Below, piece after piece: positions 19,616-27,461 of a stretch of DNA of 64,000 bases. The number at the start of each line of letters is the position of its first letter. Positions within the stretch are counted from its first letter, which is position 1. The notes below the pieces were generated by a model. The model was not told the origin of the DNA. It made no database searches and saw only the letters and a program-made list of their open reading frames with translations. Source of the DNA: Haemophilus sp. CCUG 60358 (GTDB lineage: Bacteria; Pseudomonadota; Gammaproteobacteria; Enterobacterales; Pasteurellaceae); the NCBI RefSeq assembly GCF_001679485.1, contig NZ_LZOZ01000019.1:152581-216580 (forward strand). The letters are read 5' to 3'. Made by a program: the position numbers and the translations under genes.

Positions 19616-20833
19616 ATGCCTCGTGTTACTAAACCGCTCACAAATACCGAAGTAGATAAGGCGAAAACAAAGGATAAAGAATACAATCTAAGTGATGGTA
19701 ACGGTCTTTTTTTACGTATTAAGCCTACTGGTGCTAAGGCTTGGATTTTTAATTATTATCACCCAGTAACAAATAAGCGCACATCTTTTACTATTGGAAC
19801 TTATCCAGCTATAACACTTGCGCAAGCTCGTCAAAAACGCGAAGAATATCGCGCCCTACTCGCTCAAAGTATCGATCCGCAAGAATACATAAAAGAACAA
19901 GAACTTATCAAAAACGCTCAGAACGAAAATACTTTCTATAAAGTCGCTTTACTTTGGAAAGAAAAAAGAAGTAAAGAAATTGAGCCTATGACAATGGAAA
20001 AGAATTGGGCAAGATTAGAAAACTATCTATTCCCTACTCTTGGGAATTACCCTATCGATCAGATTACTTCCCCTTTATTGATTAAAACTGTTCGGCCATT
20101 AAATGAAAAAGGTTTCAATGATACGCTGCACCGTTTATTAAACCTCGCTAATCAGATTTTAAATTATGCGGTAACAATAGGATTTATTTCGTTTAATTCT
20201 TGCTTGAAAGCATCTGATGCTTACCATAAAGAGTCTCAAAAACATCACCCGGCAATCAAACCGGAAGAACTACCGAAACTATTACAAGACTTCAAAAATT
20301 CAAGTAGAGATCATCTAACAAAGGTTTTGTTCCGCTGGCAATTACTTTCCATGGTTCGTCCAGCTGAGGCGGTTTCTGTTGAATGGTCTGAAATTGATTT
20401 CGATAAGAAACTATGGATTATTCCAGCAATTAAAATGAAAAAAACAAGACAAGGGCAATTTCCTCACATTGTTCCGCTTTCATCTTTAATGCTTAAGATT
20501 TTAGAAGAATTGAAACCTATAACAGGCGATGACAAATTCGTATTTTCTCACTATCACAAGCCTAACCAATCAGCTAGTAAAGAGCTAATAGCTAACGCAT
20601 TGAGAAAAATAGGCTACAAAGGAATTCAAGATGCTCACGGATTGAGATCGATAGCTAGAACGTTTTTAGAAGATCAGCAAGTTGATTTCCGTATTGCTGA
20701 AAGTTGTCTTGCTCATAGCATTGGGAATAAAACAAGTCAGGCGTATAACCGTTACGATTATGTAGAACTCCGCCGCCCTGTGATGCAATTATGGAGTGAT
20801 TTTGTGGAGCGATGCGAAAAAGAAAGCGTGTGA
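19616..20833 (+). CDS. P4-type tyrosine site-specific integrase
   Basis: A 405-residue tyrosine recombinase. The N-terminal arm-binding domain (DUF4102 type: DGNGLFLRIKPTGAKAWIF ... TIGTYPAITLAQAR) is followed by a core-binding domain and the catalytic domain. The catalytic residues are R in SMVRPAEAV (about residue 245), HGLRSIAR (HxxR, about 345), and the nucleophilic tyrosine in SQAYNRYDY (about 380). It catalyses integration at and excision from the adjacent tRNA-Val. I prefer ATG 19616 over 19613 because AAGGA then lies six bases upstream. It is the only rightward gene of the element. Confidence 0.93.
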   Translation: MPRVTKPLTNTEVDKAKTKDKEYNLSDGNGLFLRIKPTGAKAWIFNYYHPVTNKRTSFTIGTYPAITLAQARQKREEYRALLAQSIDPQEYIKEQELIKNAQNENTFYKVALLWKEKRSKEIEPMTMEKNWARLENYLFPTLGNYPIDQITSPLLIKTVRPLNEKGFNDTLHRLLNLANQILNYAVTIGFISFNSCLKASDAYHKESQKHHPAIKPEELPKLLQDFKNSSRDHLTKVLFRWQLLSMVRPAEAVSVEWSEIDFDKKLWIIPAIKMKKTRQGQFPHIVPLSSLMLKILEELKPITGDDKFVFSHYHKPNQSASKELIANALRKIGYKGIQDAHGLRSIARTFLEDQQVDFRIAESCLAHSIGNKTSQAYNRYDYVELRRPVMQLWSDFVERCEKESV

Positions 20834-20873
20834 ATGAGCGGCGTGTAAAAAATATTACAAAAATTGGTTCGCC

Positions 20874-20956
20874 TGTTCACCTTGCCAATTTTACCTTTTA
20901 TTTCATATGGTTACGGGTGAATAGGTGAACATTATTGTTCACCCTAATTGTTCACC
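20874..20956. repeat. GGTGAACA iteron cluster, left (P4-type)
   Basis: Four perfect copies of GGTGAACA or its complement TGTTCACC (20874-20881, 20924-20931, 20936-20943, 20949-20956) and one variant GGTGAATA (20916-20923), in both orientations, lie between int and the helicase gene. Phage P4 uses this same octamer as the type I iteron bound by its alpha protein at ori and crr. A larger cluster is at 34565-34678. Confidence 0.75.
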
Positions 20957-20973
20957 TTTTAAGAGAAAAGCAT

Positions 20974-20996
20974 AAAAAAAGGGGCTTTCGCCCCTA
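20974..20996 (-). terminator. Terminator of the element's leftward replication operon
   Basis: AGGGGC-TTTC-GCCCCT hairpin (20980-20995) followed on the minus strand by seven T, 10 bases after the helicase stop. Confidence 0.8.
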
Positions 20997-21005
20997 TTTC
21001 CTAGT

Positions 21006-22775
21006 TTATGAATTGAACTCACTTTGGAACTCATCATAGTTTTTGAAGTGAACATTGGAGCGATATCCAAATTTTCCTTTAACTTTGAAGAATTCGAATT
21101 TATTTTTATGCTGCGCAAATCCTTGCTTTAATGAATTTGAGAAGTTTCTCAAAGTAAGAGTATTTGAGATTCCACTTGCAGCCGTAAATGCTAAGTATGC
21201 CGGATAGAGGTGCGTTCTTGCCTTACCACCTAGATTAGCATTTCCTATATACAAACCGTCATTCTGTGGCGTAGTATAAAAGTAGCCGCAAAATTCGGTG
21301 ATATGGTCAGATTCGCTTTTTATTTCTAAAGCCTCATCACTTGTTTGTTGCTCTCTTAAAGCGGCCTTAGCGGTTTCAGGCTGTTCAAAGGTATGTATTA
21401 GTTTGTAAATAATACCCCCTACTTCCCCCTCAATCTTATCCATGAAATTAGGGTCTCGCTCGTTTTCAGGTACTACTTTGTCAAAGTGAAAGATTACCCT
21501 TCTTCGCTCAATCCCACCGCTACGCTCTGTAAATCTAGTCGCCTCATTATTAACGATTAAGACTACTGCGGGAATAACCGCTTTAAATTTAGTGCGGTGT
21601 TTTGGGTCAATATTCACAGGGTCGCCCCCTGTAATACTTTTCAATCCACCACCATCACCACCATAACGCGATTGTTCAGGGCAAATTAGCAAAGTTTTAC
21701 CTACAAAGCTTTCTCGGCCACGCGGTTCATCTAAATCCACTAAGCGCCCGCTTTCTGTGTTCTGCTCACCAGCTAATAAAGTGGCAATATTAGCAAAAAC
21801 AGATTTACCACTACCGCCATCGCCTGTTACTTCAAAGAATAATTGCCAGTCATTGCGATTAGTTAAAACTGCGTATAAAGCCGCTAGAATAGCGTTCTTT
21901 TTGCTTTCTTTACCACCGCTTACAAACTCTAACCATTTATCAAAATATGGCGTATTTTGCGCTGAATTTAGATATTCATGCGGAATATAAGACATTAGCC
22001 AGTTTTCCCGATAATGGGGCAAGAACTCTAACGTAGTGCGGTTTAAAGTGCCATTATTGAAAGCAATCAATTCTTGTGCCTGTGTTCCCATTTTAGGGGA
22101 TTGAATTTTGATTGTATCAATGATGCTTTCTATTGAACGCGCGCTATAATTGAAGTCCTGTTCATCAAAGAAGGCTACTGCACTATCTAAGAACTCAAAC
22201 TTATCTACTAACTGCCAGCTTATGCCGTCATAGCGATATAATTCTCGGTCTTTTGGGTTTAATGCTAAATCCATATTTAGCCACTTCGTCAAGGCTCGTG
22301 CTTTCTTATTTACCCCGTCATTTTCTTTCAGTTTTTCGGGTGGAGCTAATTGCGTTGCTAAATCAGCGGTCTTTTTATCGGTTCGCAAGCGTTGAATGTA
22401 AGAGCTTAAATCCTCTTTCACTTGCGCGGCCGCATCAATGAGTTTCACCTCTCTAGCCGAAGTGTTTTTTGCTAAATTCTGACAAATTGCGGTGATTTCC
22501 TCCTGTTTTAATTCGCCATATTGAGCAATCTTCACTAACTGCTGATCTTCTTTAGCTATACGCGTTGAAGAAATTTTGCTTAATTGATCCTTGCCTAGAA
22601 TAACTGGTTTCTGATTACTTTCTAGACCATCCACCAACGAACATAATAAGAGCCATTCTTCACCTTTTCCGTCATCCCATGCTTTCCATGCTTTAGAGCC
22701 AGCTAGCACAAATAAATCGGAATAAGGTTCATGCGGTTGATCCGCAAGGTGCGGAGCATTAATTAATCGAGCCAT
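21006..22775 (-). CDS. P4-alpha-like / D5-family replicative helicase
   Basis: A 589-residue phage/plasmid DNA helicase of the P4/D5 group. The D5_N-type region lies near residues 190-290, and the SF3 AAA+ domain has Walker A GDGGSGKS (about 317-324), Walker B-like LLICPEQ and the downstream TGGDPVNIDPKHR and IERRRVIFHF motifs. A C-terminal winged-helix-like region (NANLGGKARTHLYPAYLAF onward) would bind the origin. P4 alpha is about 777 residues with an N-terminal primase. Here the N-terminal ~180 residues show no CHC2 zinc finger or clear TOPRIM motif, so primase activity is uncertain. Iterons flanking the element fit it as initiator. It overlaps the upstream gene by 17 bases. Confidence 0.88.
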   Translation of the reverse strand: MARLINAPHLADQPHEPYSDLFVLAGSKAWKAWDDGKGEEWLLLCSLVDGLESNQKPVILGKDQLSKISSTRIAKEDQQLVKIAQYGELKQEEITAICQNLAKNTSAREVKLIDAAAQVKEDLSSYIQRLRTDKKTADLATQLAPPEKLKENDGVNKKARALTKWLNMDLALNPKDRELYRYDGISWQLVDKFEFLDSAVAFFDEQDFNYSARSIESIIDTIKIQSPKMGTQAQELIAFNNGTLNRTTLEFLPHYRENWLMSYIPHEYLNSAQNTPYFDKWLEFVSGGKESKKNAILAALYAVLTNRNDWQLFFEVTGDGGSGKSVFANIATLLAGEQNTESGRLVDLDEPRGRESFVGKTLLICPEQSRYGGDGGGLKSITGGDPVNIDPKHRTKFKAVIPAVVLIVNNEATRFTERSGGIERRRVIFHFDKVVPENERDPNFMDKIEGEVGGIIYKLIHTFEQPETAKAALREQQTSDEALEIKSESDHITEFCGYFYTTPQNDGLYIGNANLGGKARTHLYPAYLAFTAASGISNTLTLRNFSNSLKQGFAQHKNKFEFFKVKGKFGYRSNVHFKNYDEFQSEFNS

Positions 22776-23202
22776 TATTCACCCCTTTAATCACTCCGTT
22801 TTCAATATCACTGATGCGCATTAACACAATATTTTGAAAATATGAGAGCGTTTCAACTAATGAATTAACCAGGCTAATTTTTAATAATCTATCAACAATT
22901 TGGTCGTTTGTTAGTTCTGATACTATTTTCTCTGGATTTAAAGAGGGTGGAACTGGAGCTAATTGTAATAAATGCTTATTTGCCGCTAATAATTCATCGT
23001 GAAGAGTTTTTAACTCCTCAATATTATCAGCAGGATAATCAAATAACTGCTCTGCTAATACTTCTATCGCACTAGTCATATAAGGGAAAGATGAGTTAAA
23101 TGCTTCACCTTCATCTTTTTTCATATTCTGATAACTAATTGCGATCGCTTTTAACTCAATAGGAGTTAGTTTTGAATAATCTAGTTTTTGATTCATATCC
23201 AT
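22759..23202 (-). CDS. Hypothetical protein of the element's replication operon
   Basis: A 147-residue predicted soluble, mainly helical, acidic protein (begins MDMNQKLDYSKLTPIELKA). I recognise no domain. It overlaps the helicase gene by 17 bases and starts one base after the preceding gene ends, so it is translated with them. The 4-base-class couplings suggest a replication accessory role, but that is only positional inference. An in-frame ATG two codons later (MNQKLDY) is also possible. Confidence 0.7.
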   Translation of the reverse strand: MDMNQKLDYSKLTPIELKAIAISYQNMKKDEGEAFNSSFPYMTSAIEVLAEQLFDYPADNIEELKTLHDELLAANKHLLQLAPVPPSLNPEKIVSELTNDQIVDRLLKISLVNSLVETLSYFQNIVLMRISDIENGVIKGVNNGSIN

Positions 23203-23203
23203 C

Positions 23204-23815
23204 TTATTTGCCCTCGCTAACGATTAATTTTTGTTTTTCAATATTTTCAACTTGTAACTGCTCAATCTGCTCTATCACTTCAACAAACTTATGGATTAAG
23301 TAGTTATTTGCTTGATTAAATCCCTTTAGCGCTCCGTACTTATCTTTAATTTCCACGCCTTGCGACTTAGCCATTTCATTAAGTAACTTTGAGCCAGCTT
23401 TTAACTTCCCTACTAAATCAGCTAGTTCATTACGGAATTTCACTTTGTGATGAAACTCGTCTGGATAAACTTCAAGGCATTTCCGGTTGCTGTCATGAAT
23501 TAGCTTAAATTGGCGAGAAATCTGAGTATATTCAAACACTAACGGGTTGAATGATAGTTTGCCTTGGTATTTGGCTTTAGGTGCGCTGTGCTCGTTTCCT
23601 TGCGTATTTTCTACAGAATGTAAATTTGCATTCTGGTTTTTCTCAAATTTGAGTTTAACCGCACTTTTAACCGGCTCAATATTGAGCTTGTTACCTTTAA
23701 CCAATCCAATTTTGGATTGGTTCATTTCATTCACAAACTTATTTATTTTTGCTTGCTCATTGTTTTTCTTCCATTGCTCAAGCTGTGCTATTGGGTTAGT
23801 TGGTTTTGGTTTCAT
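23204..23815 (-). CDS. Hypothetical protein with helical C-terminus
   Basis: A 203-residue basic protein without recognised domain. The N-terminal ~100 residues are polar and lysine/asparagine-rich, probably disordered. The C-terminal half (LVFEYTQISRQFKLIHDSNR to VENIEKQKLIVSEGK) is helical with coiled-coil character. It lies in the leftward operon, overlapping the upstream small gene by 20 bases. The coding sequence contains a perfect 11-bp inverted repeat (23699-23722) with the TCCAA-NN-TTGGA core also found at 30128 and 30162, and an uptake signal at 23658. Confidence 0.7.
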   Translation of the reverse strand: MKPKPTNPIAQLEQWKKNNEQAKINKFVNEMNQSKIGLVKGNKLNIEPVKSAVKLKFEKNQNANLHSVENTQGNEHSAPKAKYQGKLSFNPLVFEYTQISRQFKLIHDSNRKCLEVYPDEFHHKVKFRNELADLVGKLKAGSKLLNEMAKSQGVEIKDKYGALKGFNQANNYLIHKFVEVIEQIEQLQVENIEKQKLIVSEGK

Positions 23816-24005
23816 TTTCGTCCTCCGTTAAAACTGTGATAGTTTCTAAACGTCTGCCGGTAATATCTTTTTCGCCAATCTCAGCTTTTGCTCTGATTTT
23901 GGCTTGTAGTACGTCTCTAAGTGAACAATATTGACCCGCAGTGAATTGATCGCCGTTGTCATAGGTAAAAACAAGGGTGTAAGGGAATTTCGTGTTACTC
24001 ATCAT
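23796..24005 (-). CDS. Small hypothetical protein
   Basis: A 69-residue protein (MMSNTKFPYTLVFTYDNGDQ) with no recognised domain, probably a small alpha/beta fold. Its start overlaps the upstream gene's stop in an ATGA junction, with a GGGGGC ribosome site, and its end overlaps the downstream gene. A second ATG at 24002 is equally possible. The tight coupling supports it as real. Confidence 0.65.
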   Translation of the reverse strand: MMSNTKFPYTLVFTYDNGDQFTAGQYCSLRDVLQAKIRAKAEIGEKDITGRRLETITVLTEDENETKTN

Positions 24006-24331
24006 TTCGCCCCCTTATCTCCACCATTGAGATGATAAGTTGCTTGGATAGAGGCTTCTCGTAAGGTATTAAGAAAATAAGCGTTAGCCTGAATTAATGC
24101 TCCAATATGTTTTACATTGTCATTACTCATCGCGTGGCGATCAAAGGTTTGCTCACTCTCAGCAAAGAAACCTAAACGACTTATCATATCGCCCAATTCC
24201 ATTAAGCCATATTCGATAGATTCACAAAGACATTCGCTTTCTGTGCGAATTTTCTCTAAGGTCTGCTCACTTACATCGTTACTATTAACAACATCTTGAA
24301 GAGCTATTTGAATAGCATCATAACTAAGCAT
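24002..24331 (-). CDS. Hypothetical protein of the element
   Basis: A 109-residue predicted helical protein (MLSYDAIQIALQDVVNSND). I choose ATG 24331 over the longer frame from 24412 because AGGTGG lies at proper spacing and the start overlaps the preceding gene's stop by eight bases (ATGCTTAG), a translational-coupling arrangement. The pattern of an acidic helical core with conserved histidine and cysteine residues (SECLCESIEYGLMELG) recalls phage proteins of unknown function; no role can be assigned. Confidence 0.68.
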   Translation of the reverse strand: MLSYDAIQIALQDVVNSNDVSEQTLEKIRTESECLCESIEYGLMELGDMISRLGFFAESEQTFDRHAMSNDNVKHIGALIQANAYFLNTLREASIQATYHLNGGDKGAK

Positions 24332-24920
24332 GGTCCACCTCCGCGAAAGAGATTGAACGGAAAGTATTTGCGGATAAAGCGCTAGCGTTTTGAAGATTAA
24401 TTCTTCCAGCAAGCACTAAGACGAACTCACGGGCAAGCTTAGCGCGTGCGTTGCGTTCGCTATCAGCGGTAATACGGATTTTTTGAAGGTGATTTGATAA
24501 ATCAGTACGGCGAATAGCCGCGAAGATGAATTGATACATTTGCGTAGATTCCAGATATTGATTTTCAGAATCTACCGCTAGACTTTCCACTGTCGGGCGG
24601 TAGAGCGTAACAAGGTGGAAAACTGCCATATCTGGAAGACAGCCCGTCAAAGACGGCTCATTACGCTCTACCATTGAGAGAATGATCGGATTTATATGTA
24701 AAACAAAATCCGCATATTCTTTAGGTGTGCGAATGTTACGAACAAAAAAAGCACGGTTCAATGGCGTGCTGTCGTTCGCCAGATATAAATTCAGCTTTCC
24801 ACGGCTGGCCTTAGATTTTGCTAAGGCGTAGACATAGTCGCAAATTTGACTGAACTTTGTAAAGTGAAATTTATTGTAATTATTTTCACATTGTTTATAA
24901 TTTACATAAATTATATTCAT
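24324..24920 (-). CDS. Icd-like host cell division inhibitor family protein
   Basis: A 198-residue protein. Its C-terminal part (QFIFAAIRRTDLSNHLQK, then SERNARAKLAREFVLVLAGRI) matches the pattern of the Icd-like family found in P4-like elements and enterobacterial prophages, named after P1 Icd which blocks host division. The N-terminal ~100 residues are not recognised. I place the start at ATG 24920 (MNIIYVNYKQ), which has GGAG seven bases upstream, rather than at the far end of the frame at 24995, which would run through a hairpin. Function in division inhibition is inferred from the family only. Confidence 0.72.
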   Translation of the reverse strand: MNIIYVNYKQCENNYNKFHFTKFSQICDYVYALAKSKASRGKLNLYLANDSTPLNRAFFVRNIRTPKEYADFVLHINPIILSMVERNEPSLTGCLPDMAVFHLVTLYRPTVESLAVDSENQYLESTQMYQFIFAAIRRTDLSNHLQKIRITADSERNARAKLAREFVLVLAGRINLQNASALSANTFRSISFAEVDHA

Positions 24921-24938
24921 GATTGAACTCCATGGTAT

Positions 24939-24968
24939 AAGCCCGCGCGCTAACGTGGGCTTTTTTTT
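24939..24968 (+). terminator. Rightward hairpin with T-run in the icd leader
   Basis: On the plus strand AAGCCCGCG and CGTGGGCTT pair (one G-T) around CGCTAA and are followed by eight T. No rightward gene precedes it. Either a short antisense RNA ends here, or the hairpin acts in the leftward leader just upstream of the Icd-like gene. Confidence 0.5.
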
Positions 24969-25290
24969 ACTGTAATGTTTGATATTGCTCATCAAGATTA
25001 ATAATCGGGTTTGAAGTCTCTAACGAGTAAATCAAATCTAAATCCTGTTTAGTCACTAATAGCGGAATTTCGCAAGTGCTTTGTTTAATTGCTATGCCGG
25101 ATAACAAAGCATCTAGTGCTTCAGTGCCAACCTCATCACAAAAAGTATTGTTTTTATCCAGGTTAAATACTGAATAAAACAAATCAAATTCTTCTGAGTA
25201 ATTTATGACGAAATGCGGATAAACTAATTTCTGTGTGATAGTCAATGGAGCAGTTTTATATTCCTGCTCAAATTTTTCCTGAAGATTCAT
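24967..25290 (-). CDS. Hypothetical protein of the element
   Basis: A 107-residue acidic protein (MNLQEKFEQEYKTAPLTITQ) of unknown function, with no signal peptide or membrane segment. Its ATG overlaps the upstream gene's stop by four bases (25287-25290), with a leader GGAGG, so it is part of the alpA-led operon. Confidence 0.68.
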   Translation of the reverse strand: MNLQEKFEQEYKTAPLTITQKLVYPHFVINYSEEFDLFYSVFNLDKNNTFCDEVGTEALDALLSGIAIKQSTCEIPLLVTKQDLDLIYSLETSNPIINLDEQYQTLQ

Positions 25291-25637
25291 TGGATACCTC
25301 CTAATAAATTAATTGAATGTTGAATATTGCTTTCAGTGAAAAATGGCATATCTAAACAACGATTCCGTTTTTCTTGCTGATAGCGTAGTTTTTCATTGTA
25401 AAGGTTGGCGATTTTACGTATCTGATCGCCATTTTTTACGGTGTATCGGGTGTAGTGTCTCCCTACTTCTGAAATCTCACGCACTCGATTCAATTCAATA
25501 TCAAGAATTCGCTGAATTTCGCTTACCTCATTACGAGCATTTAGGAAATGAACGTTAAAATAACTTTCTTTCTCACTAATACCTGTTTTCGGTTTTAGAA
25601 TAAGTTCTTTAGCGATTGTCATTAATCTTGTCGCCAT
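25287..25637 (-). CDS. Hypothetical protein of the element
   Basis: A 116-residue basic protein (MATRLMTIAKELILKPKTGI) with a predicted helical middle (EVSEIQRILDIELNRVREIS) and a conserved-looking RHYTRYTVKNGDQ segment. ATG 25637 is preferred because GGAGGG lies six bases upstream; the frame extends 13 codons further back but into alpA. No family recognised. It lies 10 bases after alpA. Confidence 0.68.
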   Translation of the reverse strand: MATRLMTIAKELILKPKTGISEKESYFNVHFLNARNEVSEIQRILDIELNRVREISEVGRHYTRYTVKNGDQIRKIANLYNEKLRYQQEKRNRCLDMPFFTESNIQHSINLLGGIQ

Positions 25638-25647
25638 ATTCCCTCCA

Positions 25648-25851
25648 TTAAGCACGTGCAGCCTTCTGTTCTTCAATCCATTGATTCACTTCCTCTAAAT
25701 CCCAGCGGACAAAGTTTTGTGAAAAGCGGATTGGTTGAGGGAATTTTTTAGCCTTTACAAGCTCATTGAGTTTGGTGCGACCAAAGCCAACAATATGGCA
25801 AGTGGTTTCACCAGAGATTAGTTTTTGGTTTGGATTTAAATTTAGATTCAT
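25648..25851 (-). CDS. alpA: AlpA-family transcriptional regulator
   Basis: A 67-residue winged helix-turn-helix/MerR-like regulator. The typical AlpA arrangement is visible: CHIVGFGRTKLNELVKAKKF (HTH) followed by PQPIRFSQNFVRWDLEEVNQ and WIEEQKAA. AlpA proteins activate int/excision and operon transcription in P4-like elements and Gram-negative PICIs. It heads the leftward replication operon. A large nested inverted repeat (25858-25925) lies immediately upstream and overlaps its leader. Confidence 0.9.
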   Translation of the reverse strand: MNLNLNPNQKLISGETTCHIVGFGRTKLNELVKAKKFPQPIRFSQNFVRWDLEEVNQWIEEQKAARA

Positions 25852-25857
25852 AAGAAA

Positions 25858-25925
25858 ATACCTATCGTTTGTTTAACACTGTGGAATATCGTCATATTCC
25901 GTTGAGTTGTTCGAACGATAGGTAT
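25858..25925. promoter_or_regulatory. Nested palindrome upstream of alpA
   Basis: Outer arms ATACCTATCGTT (25858-25869) and AACGATAGGTAT (25914-25925) are a perfect 12-bp inverted repeat. Inside is GGAATAT-CGTC-ATATTCC (25883-25900). The outer left arm abuts the alpA start (25851) and includes the likely AGGT ribosome site. It may be a double operator for AlpA or another regulator, or an mRNA hairpin masking alpA translation. Confidence 0.7.
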
Positions 25926-25994
25926 TTTAGGAAGGAAGATTTGATAAACTGGAAATTTCCAGATTTTTCCAGTTTTTTCCAGTTTTTGAATTAA

Positions 25995-26999
25995 TTAATT
26001 GTCTAATTCGACTGAGCTCACCCAGTTTTTTAATGTTTTTCCGCTAGGAAGATGCTTGGTTAGCCCTTTTGATTCAAAATCTCTTTGTATTACGCCATCT
26101 TTGCCTTTATCGCTATCATTTGGATCGTAAACGTGTGGGCGTGGATTCTCGGCGACTTCTGCACCATATTTGATTTGAAGTAAAGCCTTAATAAATTCAT
26201 TTTTCTTATTTTCTGATGCAGTTGATTTTTTTACTTTACTATTCTTTTCTATTTGTTTTTGTAATTCTTCAATTTGTTTATTCTTGTCTCTAATTTGATT
26301 TTTTAATTTTTGAGTTTCTTCTTGCTGTTCGTAGCTATCATCAATTACGGAAAATAATTTTAAAAATTCAATCATATCCTCGTGAATAATGTAAACATCT
26401 TCTAAATACAGTTCTGTTCTGTTTTCGCATATAGGTAAATGAAGATAAAGCCCAGAAAAAGTGTTTACGTAAATATCAGGAAATTCGTCTATATAACCAC
26501 ACTCCATCAATTCTATTGTGTTGTATGGTTCGAATACCTCTTTAGAAAGAGGAAAATAGCCATTGAAAACAAGATTTCTAAAACGGTCTAGTTCTCCGGT
26601 GTAAAGCTTTATTTCATCATTCTCTGAAAAATATTCAGGGAGGTAGTAACAATCATTTAATATAATATCAATACTAAAATAAATATGATTTAGTTTTATT
26701 TGATAAATATTAAAATCTTCATTATGTTCTATTTTTGATTTTGTGTCCTTTTGGTTGAATTGTAAAAATATTTCTTCATTTCGAATATTTAGCGTTTTAT
26801 TATGTGGAATTTCTCGCTTATTTACTCTATCTATTTTATTTATTCTACCATCAAGATGAATTGAGGCTTGCAAATCACCTGACTGAATATATTCTAACAA
26901 ATCGTATTCTGAAATATTGATATTGTAATTTAACGATATGTATTTGACTGCATCGATAATTGAATATGCCTTTTTAGGTAAGAATTTTTGACTAACCAT
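25995..26999 (-). CDS. Unrecognised coiled-coil protein between alpA and the capsid module
   Basis: A 334-residue, strikingly AT-rich gene. The N-terminal ~65 residues (AYSIIDAVKYISLNYNINIS) look like a small helical, possibly winged-helix, DNA-binding domain. A long acidic, beta-rich middle follows, then a coiled coil around residues 225-260 (LKNQIRDKNKQIEELQKQIE) and a C-terminal region with the conserved-looking HVYDPNDSDKGKDGVIQ and LPSGKTLKNWV segments. It sits where satellites keep regulators or helper-interaction genes. Function unknown. Confidence 0.75.
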   Translation of the reverse strand: MVSQKFLPKKAYSIIDAVKYISLNYNINISEYDLLEYIQSGDLQASIHLDGRINKIDRVNKREIPHNKTLNIRNEEIFLQFNQKDTKSKIEHNEDFNIYQIKLNHIYFSIDIILNDCYYLPEYFSENDEIKLYTGELDRFRNLVFNGYFPLSKEVFEPYNTIELMECGYIDEFPDIYVNTFSGLYLHLPICENRTELYLEDVYIIHEDMIEFLKLFSVIDDSYEQQEETQKLKNQIRDKNKQIEELQKQIEKNSKVKKSTASENKKNEFIKALLQIKYGAEVAENPRPHVYDPNDSDKGKDGVIQRDFESKGLTKHLPSGKTLKNWVSSVELDN

Positions 27000-27426
27000 A
27001 AACGCCCCTTTCGCATTTGTCCTTATTGGTAGGAGCGCATCAACAAGATAAGGTTTCTTGCTTTCGGGGATCAGCCTAGATGCGCTTTATTTGATTAATT
27101 ATTCCTTTAAATGGATAGTGATATTGCCTAATCGAGTTTCTTTTCCGTCATTTCCAATATGCGTTATTGTTCCGCTAATGAACGGTTTATTTTTCTCTTG
27201 TTTTCCTGTTTATTTCTTGTTCTATTTTATCAAAGTTTAGATGCGTTAAGCTACGGCTATTTTTTGTTCATTAAAAAAGTTTTATAATAGTCTCGCTTTG
27301 AATTTAGAAATATTTTCAAAGTCTTCTAAATGTGAGCGGCTTACTTTTTCGGAAGTTTGCCGCAAACTTTAAGGAGCTGCGATCTACAAATGCCTAATCG
27401 CGTCCTGCATGTAAGTTTTTAGACAA
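27000..27426. other. Non-coding region between the unknown gene and the capsid operon
   Basis: No convincing gene in 460 bases; the one longer frame (27058-27240, plus) is low-complexity hydrophobic and lacks a ribosome site. The region holds an inverted repeat AGCGCATC (27034-27041) / GATGCGCT (27079-27086), a plus-strand TATAAT at 27283-27288, a hairpin AAGTTTG-CCG-CAAACTT near 27353-27370, and an AAGGAG-preceded ten-codon frame (MPNRVLHVSF, 27390-27422). Together these suggest regulatory RNA or a leader. Confidence 0.5.
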
Positions 27427-27460
27427 AATAGCCCAACATTGTGAAATGTCGGGCTTTTCT
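27427..27460. terminator. Terminator at the end of the capsid/packaging operon
   Basis: GCCCAACATT (27431-27440) and AATGTCGGGC (27445-27454) pair with one mismatch around GTGA. It directly follows the gp10-like gene on the minus strand (tail TATTTTG) and has TTTTCTATT on the plus side, so it can work in both directions. Confidence 0.7.
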
Positions 27461-27461
27461 A

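Noticed and set aside
27058..27240. A 60-residue hydrophobic protein on the plus strand
   Set aside because: No ribosome site, low-complexity AT-driven composition, opposite to the surrounding operon.
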